Positions 53,101 to 62,400 of a stretch of 64,000 bases of DNA are shown here, piece by piece. The notes below the pieces were generated by a model that did not search any database, was not told the origin of the DNA, and saw nothing but the letters and a program-made list of their open reading frames with translations. Made by a program: the position numbers and the translations under genes. Location: positions 3,224,001-3,288,000 of the forward strand of contig OZ244254.1 in the NCBI GenBank assembly GCA_965217205.1, read 5' to 3'. The stretch is from Maricaulis sp947259345. GTDB lineage: Bacteria > Pseudomonadota > Alphaproteobacteria > Caulobacterales > Maricaulaceae. Numbering within the stretch: the first letter of the stretch is position 1; the number at the start of each line of letters is the position of its first letter.

Positions 53101-53275
53101 GCGGAGCCTGCCCGGGGTAAGTTGTCTTGATGATGACCTGAACATCCGACAAGTCGGGAATGGCGTCCATTGGCATGCGGGAGAGCGAATACACACCACT
53201 CCCTGCCAACATGGTTGCCAGAATGAGGACGATCAGCCGATTGCCTATCGACCAACGGATAAGAGAGCCGATCAT
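50117..53275 (-). CDS. cusA: CusA-type copper/silver RND efflux pump
   Basis: 1052 residues. Inner-membrane proton-driven RND transporter of the heavy-metal efflux family with twelve membrane helices. The sequence around transmembrane helix 4 reads AIGAMVDAAIVMIEN, the form linked to monovalent Cu(I)/Ag(I) pumps, unlike the DGAVVMVEN of the CzcA-like protein at 59431-62568. Methionine-rich residues for metal relay are abundant in the periplasmic loops. It works with CusB and CusC encoded just upstream. Overlaps cusB and cueR by four bases each. Confidence 0.94.
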   Translation of the reverse strand: MIGSLIRWSIGNRLIVLILATMLAGSGVYSLSRMPMDAIPDLSDVQVIIKTTYPGQAPQVVEDQVTYPLTTAMLAVPGAVTVRGYSFFNDSYVYVIFEDGTDLYWARSRVLEYLSQVAPTLPDAARPALGPDATGVGWIYQYALVDRTGQHDLADLRSLQDWFLKYELQTIEGVSEVATIGGMVRQYQVVADPDRLRALGIPLSAVRTAIERGNQESGGRVIEMAEAEYMVRASGYIEGVEDLEAIPVAVTETGTPILMSDIADITIGPELRRGIGELNGEGEAVGGVVVMRYGENARATIQRVEERLSELGASLPEGVEIVTTYNRAGLIERAVSSLREKLIEEFLVVGLICALFLFHFRSSLVIFLSLPLGILTAIIVMNAQGINANIMSLGGIAIAIGAMVDAAIVMIENMHKHAEREPITRENRWEIVTKASVEVGPALFFSLLIVTFSFVPIFALEAQEGRLFHPLAFTKTYAMAAAAGLAITLVPVLMGYLVRGRITPEHKNPVNRLLIAGYRPFIGLAIRRPVAVLLAAGLVLASAAVPLSRMGSEFMPDLDEGDILYMPSAFPGVSAGKVTELLQQTNRLIMTVPEVLTVHGKAGRAETATDPAPLTMIETTIQLRPREEWRPGITIDDIRAELDAAVDVPSLTNAWIMPIRGRIDMLATGIKTPVGIKIAGPDLDVIAEIGEEVEAIIRTLDGTASVYAERVTGGRFVDIDVNRLEAARFGLNVADVHDVVRTAIGGMTVGESVEGRERYPINLRYPRDYRNSVDSIRDLPVVTPTGAEIPLGRVADISIADGPGVIRSENARTNGWVYVDINGVDIGSYVEEAQQALAEYMELPPGYSISWSGQFEYMERAQAKLAVVVPVTLVIILLLLFLNFRRLTPVLMIMGTLPLALVGGVWLLDMLGYNLSVAVGVGFIALAGVAVEIGVLMIVYLEQALTRHQSLADEDGRPLNRSDIDEAVIEGALLRVRPIMMTVIATIAGLLPIMFGDGTGSEVMRRIAAPMVGGMTSATILTLLVIPAAFLIWKRVGLAGPTQSAAVAGGVQ

Positions 53276-54990
53276 TCCTCGCCCCCAGCATCAACTGGCC
53301 GCACGACCGCAATGCCCGAAATCTGCCATTGGCCTGGCCGCGTTTCATCAATCGAAAAGCTGACATGGTCCCCTTCAGAGACCCCATCAAGCGTAACACC
53401 GTCGCCCAACTCGTAGACCATGCTCATGGCCGGCATATCGATCGCCTCGATGCGCTCATGATCGATCTCAACCATGTTGATATCGGACATCAGGGTAACG
53501 ACACGGCCTTGCCCTTCGACCACGGGATCCGGCTGCGCCGCGTCCGATCTAGCTATCGAGGCGAGGCGCCACTGCCCTTCATCGTTCTGACGCAAGGTGA
53601 AGCTAACCTCATCACCCTCCGACAGGCCGTCGAGCGAAACGGCGTCCAACGTGAAAAAAGACATGCTCATCACCGGCCATCCGAGTTCCGGGATCGGATC
53701 ATGTGTCAGGTCGATCATGCCGTGCGACGCCATCACACCGTCGACAACCCCTGCGCCTTGTACGATTTCCGGGGGGGCGGCGGGCGCGTCAGCCCCCGCC
53801 ATGCGCAAGGCGACACCCTGAAGACTAGCTTCGGAATCGATCAGGAACTGGCTGGACACCACCACGCGCTCACCTTCCGACAGGCCAGTGAGAACCTCGA
53901 CGCGTCCATCGGCCTCAGCACCCGTGCGCACTTGCGCCAGACGGTACCGGCCGTCACCCAGTGCCAGAACCACCCGCTCCGATTGACCGGTACGGATGAC
54001 CGCCTCGAACGGAACTGACAGCACATTGTCGCGCGGCGACGCCTCGATGCGAACATTCACATAGGCTTCGGGGCGCAAGGCACCATCGCTGTTTGCAAAG
54101 CGCATGCGCACCGGAATGGAACGACTTCGCGGGTCCACAGTCGGGTAGAGATACTCTACCTGACCGTGCCACATCCGGCCTGGCTGGGCGCGCGACTGCA
54201 GCCGGACGCTTTGCCCTGGCTCGATCGCTGCAGCCTCATCTTCAAACAAATCCGCGACAACCCAGACCTCTCGCAGGTCCGCAATCGTCATCACCACCAT
54301 GCTCGGATGAGCATGCGCGCCTTCGCGAACATTCATCTCCAGCACAACGCCTGTTCGTGGCGCGTAAACGTCAACCAATCTTTGTGGCGTGCCGCGTTGC
54401 GCGATTGAGTCAATCTGGGCCTGATTGACCCCAAGGGCTCGCAGACGCGAGCCCGCCGCCGCCACCAGGCCTGGGCGGGACACATTGACGGCTTGCAGGA
54501 ATTCACTTTGAGCCGTGACAATTTCCGGCGAGTACATACGGAAAAGCAGGTCGCCCGCTTCCACCACATCACCTACAGCGGCGATGCGCAGATCCTCGAT
54601 CCAGCCTTGCGCCCGCACATCAACCACAGAGGCTAGGTCATCAATGGGCCGCACATAGCCAACCGTGGCCAGGTCTTCCGCAAACCGACCCCGTGTCACA
54701 TTTGCCGTCCGGACTCCGATGTTGTTCTCGACAGCCGAGGAGATGGTAATGGTGGAATCGTCCGTGGGCTCACTACCGGCATATACCGGGATCAAGTCCA
54801 TACCCATGGGCGACCTGCCCGGCTCGTCCTGGCGAAAATTTGGGTCCATCGGAGCGACCCAGTAGAGAATTTCCCGCTCGTCGGATGTTGCGGCAATATC
54901 GCTTCCGCCCACAAGGCTCATGCCGAGCGCGCCAAGAGCGATCCCCGCCAACAAAGTGCCGGTACCCAGAAGGATTGTACGCGGGGTCAT
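53272..54990 (-). CDS. cusB: CusB-type adaptor with two C-terminal CusF domains
   Basis: 572 residues, long for the family (about 400). After a membrane anchor, YWVAPMDPNFRQDEPG...MGMDL is a heavy-metal-binding motif. The HlyD-like adaptor core (hairpin, lipoyl and beta-barrel; ALRPEAYVNVRIEASPRD... VVLALGDGRYRLAQVRTG) ends near residue 400. Two CusF domains follow: HDPIPELGWPVMSMSF keeps H, W and M-x-M; the second, HERIEAIDMPAMSMVY, keeps H and M-x-M but lacks W. The fusion would tie a Cu(I) chaperone to the pump. ATGA-type overlaps link it to cusA and cusC. Confidence 0.92.
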   Translation of the reverse strand: MTPRTILLGTGTLLAGIALGALGMSLVGGSDIAATSDEREILYWVAPMDPNFRQDEPGRSPMGMDLIPVYAGSEPTDDSTITISSAVENNIGVRTANVTRGRFAEDLATVGYVRPIDDLASVVDVRAQGWIEDLRIAAVGDVVEAGDLLFRMYSPEIVTAQSEFLQAVNVSRPGLVAAAGSRLRALGVNQAQIDSIAQRGTPQRLVDVYAPRTGVVLEMNVREGAHAHPSMVVMTIADLREVWVVADLFEDEAAAIEPGQSVRLQSRAQPGRMWHGQVEYLYPTVDPRSRSIPVRMRFANSDGALRPEAYVNVRIEASPRDNVLSVPFEAVIRTGQSERVVLALGDGRYRLAQVRTGAEADGRVEVLTGLSEGERVVVSSQFLIDSEASLQGVALRMAGADAPAAPPEIVQGAGVVDGVMASHGMIDLTHDPIPELGWPVMSMSFFTLDAVSLDGLSEGDEVSFTLRQNDEGQWRLASIARSDAAQPDPVVEGQGRVVTLMSDINMVEIDHERIEAIDMPAMSMVYELGDGVTLDGVSEGDHVSFSIDETRPGQWQISGIAVVRPVDAGGEE

Positions 54991-56237
54991 TGGACGTCTC
55001 CCGTCAGGAACAGGATCCGGCTATGCGCCTGCAACGCGTCAACGCGGGTCCGGATCAAGGTCAGCTCGATATCCAGCAAGGCGAGCTCGGAGCGCACGAG
55101 TTCGGCAAAGTCTGCCTGCTCGTTTTCGTAGGCTGCAAGGACGGCTGCCGTTGTTTCACGCGCGCGCTCCAGCACACCCGTTTCATAAATCATGGCCGTT
55201 TCGTTGAGGCGCTGGAAGCGTATCCAGTCTTCATCCAGTTGTCGGCGCAGATCGAGCAGCAACGCTCGACGGTCCAGCTCTTCGGCGGAACGCATCTGAC
55301 GGGCTCCAGCCACGCTTTCATCCTGCCGCCGCTGACTGAAAATGGGCATTTGCACGCTCACACCGATGCTGGCGACGTCCGACCGGCTGCCTCGCACGCC
55401 ATATCCGGCATCCACACTCCAGACCGGATTGTAGGCCTCCAGTGCCAGATCGATCTCCCGCTCGCTTGCCTCGATCCGGGCGTTTCGTGACATCACGGAC
55501 GGATGTCTGGCCAAGGCATCCAAAGCCTCGTCGCCCCCGGGCAATGCCGGCAGGACAGGTAATCGCGGCAGCATGTCTCGTCCTGCTGCGGCAGCGCCGA
55601 CATAACGCGCCAACTGCGCCCGGGCTGTTCCAATTTGCCGATCGATCTCAATTTGCCTGGCATCCAGCAATGCGGTTTCCAGGTCCACGCGGATGACGTC
55701 ATGGGAATTGCCTCGCCCGCTGGCAAACAGGGCCGTAGCCACCTCGCTGAGCTGTCGGATCTCTTCGCGCCGGGCCCGCGTCAATTCACCTGCCTGTTCC
55801 CAGTAATAGGCTTCCAGCCAGGCCAGACGGACTGATCGTGTGATCAATCGCTGTTCCAACCCGCCAAGGGCCAGAACGCCCTGGGCCTGCGCCCGCTGCC
55901 GCTCTCGCTGCAGGTGACGGCTCGCGTTGCTGGGTATGACCTGCCGCACGCCGACCTGCATCTGGGTCATCGCTTCACTGTTGGGGTCTAGATTGCTGAG
56001 GGGGAGGTTGGCGAGGCCAACCCGCAACGTCGGATCCGGCAGAGCCATGGCCGCCTCGCCGGCACGCTCGAGCGCTACGGCACGCGATCTCAAACTCCCA
56101 ATGGCCGGGTCTTCGGTTTGGCCGGCGATCAACACGGCCTCCGCCAAGCTGAGCGGAGAGGGTTCAGAAGCAGGTTGCGCAATCGCAGTTGAAAGCTGAA
56201 GCGCAGCCGCAAATGCGGCAATGGCGGGCATGGACAT
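54987..56237 (-). CDS. cusC: CusC/TolC-family outer-membrane channel
   Basis: 416 residues with a signal peptide (AIAAFAAALQLSTAIAQ). Long helices and repeated ALARHPSVMSRNARIEASEREIDLALEAYNPVWSVDAGYGV-like segments match the outer-membrane efflux protein fold; helices with ELTLIRTRVDALQAHSRIL close the protein. GGAGACATTC precedes the ATG. It forms the outer-membrane exit of the CusCBA pump. Four-base overlap with cusB. Confidence 0.9.
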   Translation of the reverse strand: MSMPAIAAFAAALQLSTAIAQPASEPSPLSLAEAVLIAGQTEDPAIGSLRSRAVALERAGEAAMALPDPTLRVGLANLPLSNLDPNSEAMTQMQVGVRQVIPSNASRHLQRERQRAQAQGVLALGGLEQRLITRSVRLAWLEAYYWEQAGELTRARREEIRQLSEVATALFASGRGNSHDVIRVDLETALLDARQIEIDRQIGTARAQLARYVGAAAAGRDMLPRLPVLPALPGGDEALDALARHPSVMSRNARIEASEREIDLALEAYNPVWSVDAGYGVRGSRSDVASIGVSVQMPIFSQRRQDESVAGARQMRSAEELDRRALLLDLRRQLDEDWIRFQRLNETAMIYETGVLERARETTAAVLAAYENEQADFAELVRSELALLDIELTLIRTRVDALQAHSRILFLTGDVQ

Positions 56238-56298
56238 GAATGTCTCCGATGCGGGCAGAACGAAGGTGAAATGAGCCCATTAACAAGGCTCGGCTTCG

Positions 56299-56700
56299 TC
56301 ACGCGCGCGGAGGACGATCCAGATGATCCAGAATGGTGGAAACCGGCCGGAGCACGACCCTGCGGGTAGTTCGTTCGATATGGCCCGCTGCCGGGCGCGT
56401 CGTCGCACTATCTGGGATCAGGGTCGAAAAGGAACAAGCAAGGCCGCACGGATTACCGGAGCACGCATCCATGCCATTACAGGGCTGGCCACGCTCTGCG
56501 GCGCCGACATCTTCAATGCCGCTGCCTTGCGGGCAGCAATCATGGTCCAACATTTGGGTCATGTCGCTTGGGGCCGCGGCATCCGGGCCGACGTCGGAGG
56601 CATAGCCTGTCCCGCCCAGCGCGAGTGCGCCCAGCAAAACCAGGATCAGGCTGAACCGTCGCCAAACCAAAATCGTGTGCCTCCTTCGCGCGCCGATCAT
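56299..56700 (-). CDS. Cys-rich secreted protein leading the cus operon
   Basis: 133 residues from ATG 56700. A hydrophobic signal segment (FSLILVLLGALALGGTGYA) is followed by six cysteines in HDCCPQG, QPCNGMDACSGNPCGLAC, a likely metal-binding or disulfide-rich core. No family recognised; Cys-rich leader proteins are common before copper pumps. A CueR-type dyad lies 40 bp upstream. An AAGGAGG at 56678-56684 also suits a TTG start at 56670, giving 123 residues. First gene of the operon with cusC about 60 bp on. Confidence 0.6.
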   Translation of the reverse strand: MIGARRRHTILVWRRFSLILVLLGALALGGTGYASDVGPDAAAPSDMTQMLDHDCCPQGSGIEDVGAAERGQPCNGMDACSGNPCGLACSFSTLIPDSATTRPAAGHIERTTRRVVLRPVSTILDHLDRPPRA

Positions 56701-56717
56701 GACACCCTATACGATGA

Positions 56718-56748
56718 GTATTGGTATTTCCCTCACGCGGAATGTCAC
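56718..56748 (-). promoter_or_regulatory. CueR-type promoter/operator of the cus operon
   Basis: On the minus strand GTGACA (56748-56743) and CAATAC (56723-56718) are separated by 19 bp and the spacer carries the dyad ATTCC-N7-GGAAAT. Spacing and shape equal those of the copA site at 49688-49718, which supports shared control by the CueR encoded in this operon. The dyad is one base off the consensus in each half. Confidence 0.7.
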
Positions 56749-56777
56749 AGGCGTGTCCCCTTTATGATCCGGGAGGC

Positions 56778-58109
56778 TCACGTTCCGCTCTGCTCGGCAG
56801 CTGCCGTCCGGACCCAATGAGACAGATAGATGCGTTCGAACGCGAAAACGGCAGCGATCGAAATCACAGCGATCAGAACAATCAACGGGTCCTGCTGCAG
56901 TTTGAGACCGGTAAACGCCATCAGAACCACAGCATCCAGCCCCAGAGCGGTCAGTAGAATGACACCGGACGCGCCAATTTCCACACGGCGGAATTTCCAC
57001 ACACCGAAATGAACGGCCATGTCCATGACCAGATAGAAGAAGGCGCCGAGTGACGCGATCCGGCCCAGATCAAAGAACACCGCCAGCACGGAGGCGATAA
57101 CGACCGTGTATACCAAGGTGTGGCGCTGGATCGGCCCAGGCATTCCGAAATGCCTGTGTGGAATCATTTTCATATCGGTCAACATGGCCAGCATGCGAGA
57201 GACGGCAAATACACTGGCGAGCACGGCCGAAGCAGTCGCCACCGCCGCGAGCAATACCGTAAGATAAAACCCGAAACGCCCGAGCGCCGGCTCGGCGGCT
57301 TCTGCCAGCGCGAAATCCCGTGCCGCCACAATCCTATCCAGTGGCAAGCTGGACCCGACACCGAATGCCACGAGTAGGTAGAGCAGGACACACACCAGGA
57401 TCGACGCCATGATAGCGCGTCCGACATTACGATGCGGTTCGGTGATTTCCGCGCCGCTATTCGTGATGGTGGTGAACCCCTTGAAGGCGAGAATGGCTAG
57501 CGCTACTGACGCGACGAATCCGAGCAGTCCGCTCGCGCCCTCATCACCAGCTGCGCTAGCGGCAAACCCGATTCCACTGGACCAGAGCGCCGCGATCCCA
57601 AACGCGGCAATCCCGCCGATCTTGAGCAGGGCCATGAACATCGAGAACAGTCCGATGGACCGATTGCCCGAAATGTTGATCAGAAAGGCAAATCCGATGA
57701 CGCTGACCGCCAGGACGGGCACCAGCGGACCTCCCGACACATCGAAACCTCGCAGGACGTAAGTCGCAAAAGTCCGCGCCACCAAGCTTTCCGCGATCAC
57801 CATGCTCAACGCCATAAGGAGAGCCGCGCCGGCTGCAATCGCTCCCGACCCGTAGCACTTCTCCAAGATCATGGCGACGCCGCCAGAGGACGGCCACGCA
57901 TTGGACATTTTGATATAGCTATAGGCACTGAATCCCGTGATCACAGCGCCGATGATGAACGCCAGCGGGAAAAGGCGGCCAGCCAGCTCTGCCACCTGAC
58001 CAGTCAGCGCAAAAATGCCGGCGCCGATCATCACGCCTGTTCCCATCGCAACAGCACCGGGAAGCGAGATGGAGCCAGCGTTGTAATGCGTTTGTTTGTG
58101 CTCAGTCAT
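56778..58109 (-). CDS. APC-family amino-acid/cation permease
   Basis: 443 residues with about twelve hydrophobic helices. The first helix contains GAVAMGTGVMIGAGIFALTGQVAELAG, the standard APC motif with the unwound glycine site; the later helices include GFTTITNSGAEITEPHRNVGRAI, as in cationic amino-acid transporter-like proteins. Such permeases are regularly found in metal-resistance islands, though the substrate is not established. No operon partner is clear: the upstream 190 bp hold no gene. Confidence 0.9.
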   Translation of the reverse strand: MTEHKQTHYNAGSISLPGAVAMGTGVMIGAGIFALTGQVAELAGRLFPLAFIIGAVITGFSAYSYIKMSNAWPSSGGVAMILEKCYGSGAIAAGAALLMALSMVIAESLVARTFATYVLRGFDVSGGPLVPVLAVSVIGFAFLINISGNRSIGLFSMFMALLKIGGIAAFGIAALWSSGIGFAASAAGDEGASGLLGFVASVALAILAFKGFTTITNSGAEITEPHRNVGRAIMASILVCVLLYLLVAFGVGSSLPLDRIVAARDFALAEAAEPALGRFGFYLTVLLAAVATASAVLASVFAVSRMLAMLTDMKMIPHRHFGMPGPIQRHTLVYTVVIASVLAVFFDLGRIASLGAFFYLVMDMAVHFGVWKFRRVEIGASGVILLTALGLDAVVLMAFTGLKLQQDPLIVLIAVISIAAVFAFERIYLSHWVRTAAAEQSGT

Positions 58110-58299
58110 GACACCCTCGCGGCAACAGCTTCAACCAAGCGGCCACGATCTCTCCTGTGGGTCAAGCTGATGGCAATAAGCCAACACCATGTGGCTGGAA
58201 ATATCGGCGCGTACTGGCAGATAAAGCTCAGGGCTGCGGGAAGTGATCGTTTGGTTTTCCGTCGCCTTGTCCATCCCGCGCTCTCCGGTTCAGTCCACG

Positions 58300-58584
58300 T
58301 CAACGATTCAGGACGATAAAAGCCGAAGCCGCGAGGAGGGCGAGTACAGGGCCCCTACCGATGACACCACGGGCTACCGAGTAGTTCTGCAGCAACGCCT
58401 CGAGGTCTTTCGGGATCGCCATTGGCTTGATAGCGAGAACGCCTGCCCCTCCGGTGTTGCCCTTGGGGACCCATCCGAAGACGTAGCCCGGTATCACGGC
58501 CACGAGCCGCACAACCTGTCCGCGATTTTCCTGCCGGTTGGACCGGCGGATACCGAGCTTCAGCATCCACCAGTGCGCGGACAA
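58300..58584 (-). CDS. Possible small membrane protein, hypothetical
   Basis: 94 residues if started at TTG 58584; an ATG at residue 7 is also possible. A soluble part (QVVRLVAVIPGYVFGWVPKGN... IPKDLEALLQNYSVARGVIG) is followed by a C-terminal hydrophobic helix (GPVLALLAASAFIVLNR). No family recognised and no good ribosome site seen. It may be a remnant of a longer gene. Confidence 0.35.
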   Translation of the reverse strand: MSAHWWMLKLGIRRSNRQENRGQVVRLVAVIPGYVFGWVPKGNTGGAGVLAIKPMAIPKDLEALLQNYSVARGVIGRGPVLALLAASAFIVLNR

Positions 58585-58722
58585 GTGTTTGAGAAAATAG
58601 CGTTGGCCGAGAATGTGGACCCGCTCAAAATGGCAGAACGCCAGTTCGTCCTCAAGGAGAGCATAAGCAGCGCGCGCGGTTCATTTCTTCGGCCCAGGCC
58701 GATGTCAGACTACGGCTCATGA

Positions 58723-59076
58723 TCACACTTCGGCCAAATCGAACAGGGAGCATGATGCCGAGACAGAGAATTTCGGCACCTGTGAAGCAACAGCGGAACA
58801 ATTGAACTCATTCAATTCACCAACAGGTTCCACGAGGGCACGGTGAGGGAGGTAGATGCATCGTTCAAGCTTAATCTCAACGTTGCTCGTAACCTCTTTG
58901 GACTCATCGCTACCGTCGAATATAGTGGCATCAACCAGCACGCTGCGGCGGCGGCTCGCAGAATTGAGCCGCCGGGGCAACAATACGTGCACACATTGCA
59001 GATTGACCTGCGAGCGCCGTCTCTCGCAGGTGCCGCCTTGGCCGTCGTCACTCTCGCGCAGAGTTTCGTTGAACAT
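58723..59076 (-). CDS. Possible small hypothetical protein with strong Shine-Dalgarno
   Basis: 117 residues if started at ATG 59076, which has AAGGAGG six bases upstream, one of the best ribosome sites in the window. The product has a charged start (FNETLRESDDG) and no recognised domain. A second frame (58812-59051) encodes a 79-residue peptide rich in cysteines. The strong ribosome site favours translation, yet composition does not look like an ordinary gene, so a frameshift or remnant is possible. Confidence 0.3.
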   Translation of the reverse strand: MFNETLRESDDGQGGTCERRRSQVNLQCVHVLLPRRLNSASRRRSVLVDATIFDGSDESKEVTSNVEIKLERCIYLPHRALVEPVGELNEFNCSAVASQVPKFSVSASCSLFDLAEV

Positions 59077-59430
59077 CGTCGTCCTCCTTGACCGACAGAT
59101 TGTGACGCCCCGCGCAGCTTCTCGGTAAAACTGTGAAACGCATCGGCGACCAGGACGCGGACAGCTGGCTAGAGGCTGCCCAGGCTTCGGGCCACGGTCA
59201 GCAGGCCTTTTCCCGATTGGCAGCAAACGCCCGACTCTCGCCGGACTGCATTTCGGCTCCAAGCTCGTCATGGTCCGGTGGCATCGGGCTACTCCTTGGC
59301 GAAATCTGGAACAACCTAATTCCTCTAGCGACTACAGGGCCAACACCGGCGTCGGCGCGGGGTGGGATTGGAACTGGTAGTGAGCCCCCGGACCGGGGCG
59401 GCGATCCGAGGGCCCGAACGCGAGTCCAAG
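59077..59430 (+). pseudogene. Intergenic stretch with possible sigma-factor N-terminal remnant
   Basis: From GTG 59133 a peptide begins MKRIGDQDADSWLEAAQASGHGQQAFSRLAANA, which follows the opening of ECF sigma region 2 (acidic start, LxxARxGxxxAFxxL). The resemblance ends after about 35 codons, then the frame runs antisense into the czcA gene. It may be the truncated head of a lost ECF sigma gene. On the minus strand a 28-residue frame with AAGGAG (start 59284) is also present. Rest of the stretch shows nothing. Confidence 0.25.
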
Positions 59431-62400
59431 CTAGGTCTGCTCCTCCTGTTCCGGCAGCACCGGCCGCGGCGCAAACCATTTGTAGACGGCCGGCAGGACC
59501 AGCAGCGTCAGGACGGTCGACGTCACCAGTCCGCCGATGACCACCGCCGCCAGGGGACGCTGCACCTCCGAACCGATCCCGCTGGCAAACAGGAGCGGCA
59601 TCAGGCCGAGCCCGGTCGTCGTGGCAGTCATCAGCACCGGTTGGGCCCGCATCACGGCGGCCTCGACGCTGAAGGCGTCGACATCCCGCCGCGTCCGCGC
59701 AAAGCGGTCGAGGAAGGAGACCAGCACCATGCCATTGCCCAGGGCGATGCCGAACAGGGCAATGAAGCCGACCGAGGCCGGCACAGACAGGTTCTGGCCG
59801 GTCAGCCAGAGCGCTGCGATGCCGCCGACCAGGGCGAGCGGGATGTTGGCCACGATCAGCAGGGCGCTTTTCAGGCGGCCGAAGCTGAACAGGAGCAGTA
59901 GCATCACGATGCCCAGCGTGACCGGGATGACCACGGCGAAGCGGGCATTGGCCTGCTGCTGCAGTTCGAACTGACCGCCCCATTCGACGTAGTAGCCGGA
60001 TGGCAGGTCAACTCCAGCGGCAACGGCTTGCTGCCCTTCGGTCACGAAGGAGCCGATGTCGCGGCCGCGGACATTGGTCTGGATGGTGATGAAGCGCCGC
60101 CCGTTCTCGCGGGTCACCTGGCGCGGCCCCTCGATCCGTTCCACGTTCGCCACCTGGCTCAGCGGGATCAGTTCGCCGCCCGGCCCGTTCAGGACGATAC
60201 GGCCGATGCGCTCCGCATTGGCGCGATCGGCCTCGGGATAGCGCACGACGATATCGAACCGCCGAATGCCCTCGAAGACCTGCCCGGCGGTTTCACCACC
60301 GACTGCACTGCGCACGACCGACAGAACGTCCTCGACGTTGAGCCCGAAGCGGCTCATCGCGTCGCGATCGACCGTGATGCGCAATTGCGGCGCTCCGGTC
60401 ACCTGGTCGGTCTGGACGTCCGCCGACCCGTCGATGCCGCGGATCACGCGGGCAATCTCCGCCGCTTCCCGTTCCAGCACCGCCATGTCCTCGCCGAACA
60501 GTTTGATCGCGAGGTCCGCCTTGGTGCCGGTGAGCAGTTCGTCCGTCGCGGCCGCGATCGGCTGGGTGATGTTGAACCGTGCTCCGGGGAAGTCCTCGAA
60601 GCGCTCGCTCATGCGAGCCAGGAGGTCCGCCTGCGTGCGCGCCGTCGTCCATTCCGATCTCGGCCTCAAGGCAACGAAGGCTTCGCCGCTGTTGACCGGA
60701 TCGGCATGAGCGCCGACTTCGCCGCGGCCGACCCGTGTCACCACGCGCTCGACCTCCGGAAAATCGTCGAGCAGGGTCTGCTCGAACCGGGTGACCGTAT
60801 TGCGGGCCTCCGGCAGGCTGATAGAAGGGGCCATCGTCAAGCGGATAAGCAGGTCGCCCTCGTTCATGCGCGGGGTGAATTCCGAGCCGAGGCGCGGAAA
60901 GATCAGCGCGCCCGCCGCCAGCATGACGCCGGCGAGCAGGACGGCCGCCCAGCGCCGCGCCACGAAGAAGCCGACCGCCGGACCAAACCAGCGGGCATAG
61001 AGTCCGCCGCCTTGCGCACGGGCCGACCTTGGCCGCAGACCGAGAAAGGCCGCGGCCGGCGCCAGAAGGACGGCGAAGACCAGCGAACCCGCCATGGCAA
61101 AGACAACGGCAAATGCAAGCGGCCGGAACGTTTTCCCCTCGACGCCATCGAGCGTGAGAATCGGCAGGAAGACGACCACGACGATGAGGATGGCAAAAAC
61201 CAGCGGCTGCAGCACCTCGGCGCAGGCTTGTGCCACCACATTGCGCCGGTTTGCCTCAGCTTCGGCCTCACGCAGGCGGCGATTAGCGTTCTCCACCATG
61301 ACCACCGCCCCGTCGACCATCATGCCGATAGCGGTCGCGATCCCGCCCAGCGACATCAGATTCGCCGAAACGTTGAAGAGACGCATCGCGATCAGGGCAA
61401 AGCCGACCGAGAAGGGGATGGACGCCACCACAATCAGGCTCGGCCGCCAGCCGCGCAGGAAGGCGAACAGGATGACGGCAACCAGCAGGGCCCCCTGCCA
61501 GAGTGCCGTCGTCATGGTCGAGACGGCGGCACCGACCAGTTCGGACTGGTCGTAATAGGGCACGGCCTCGACACCTTCGGGCAGGGTTTCGTTGATGCGG
61601 TCCAGCCGGTCGTGAACGCGGCCGATCACTTCATTGGTATTGGCCCCGATCAGCTTGAGCACCAGCCCGGCGACAATCTCGCCCTGGCCGTTCATCGTAG
61701 CCAGGCCTTGGCGGGGTGCGCCGCCGATCCCGATCCCGGCGATATCCCGAACGCGCACCGGCACGCCATCGACGACCTTGACGACGATATCGCCCAAATC
61801 GTGCTCGCCTTCGGCCAGGCCGACCGCCCGTACCGTATATTGTTCGGAATTCTCGACCAGGAACTGCGCCCCGGCATTGGCATTATTGGCCCCGACGGCC
61901 GCCACCACGTCCGCAACGGTGAGGTCGTAGCGCAGGAGCGCGTCCGGCCGCACCTCGATCTGGTATTGCCGTTCGAACCCGCCCAGCGAGAGAACCTCCG
62001 TCACGCCGCGTATGGTTTGCAGGTCGAACTTCACCAGCCAGTCTTGGATGGTGCGCAGTTCGACACCGTTCAGGGCGCCATCGGTGCTGTCGAGGAAATA
62101 GAAGAGGATCTGTCCGAGCCCGGTGGTGATCGGCCCCATGGCCGGCTCGCCGAAGCCGTTCGGTATGTCCTCGCGTGCCAGCCGGAGACGTTCGCCGACA
62201 AGCTGGCGGGCCCAGTAAATATCGGTCCCGTCCTCGAAATAGATATTCACCACCGACAGGCCAAAATTCGAGGTGGAGCGGACCTCCGTCAGCCGCGGCA
62301 GCCCGTTCATGGCCGTCTCGACCGGGAAGGTGACGTAGCGCTCCACCTCTTCGGGGGCGAGGCCTTCGGTTTCGGTGAAGACCTGCACCAGGGCGGGCGT

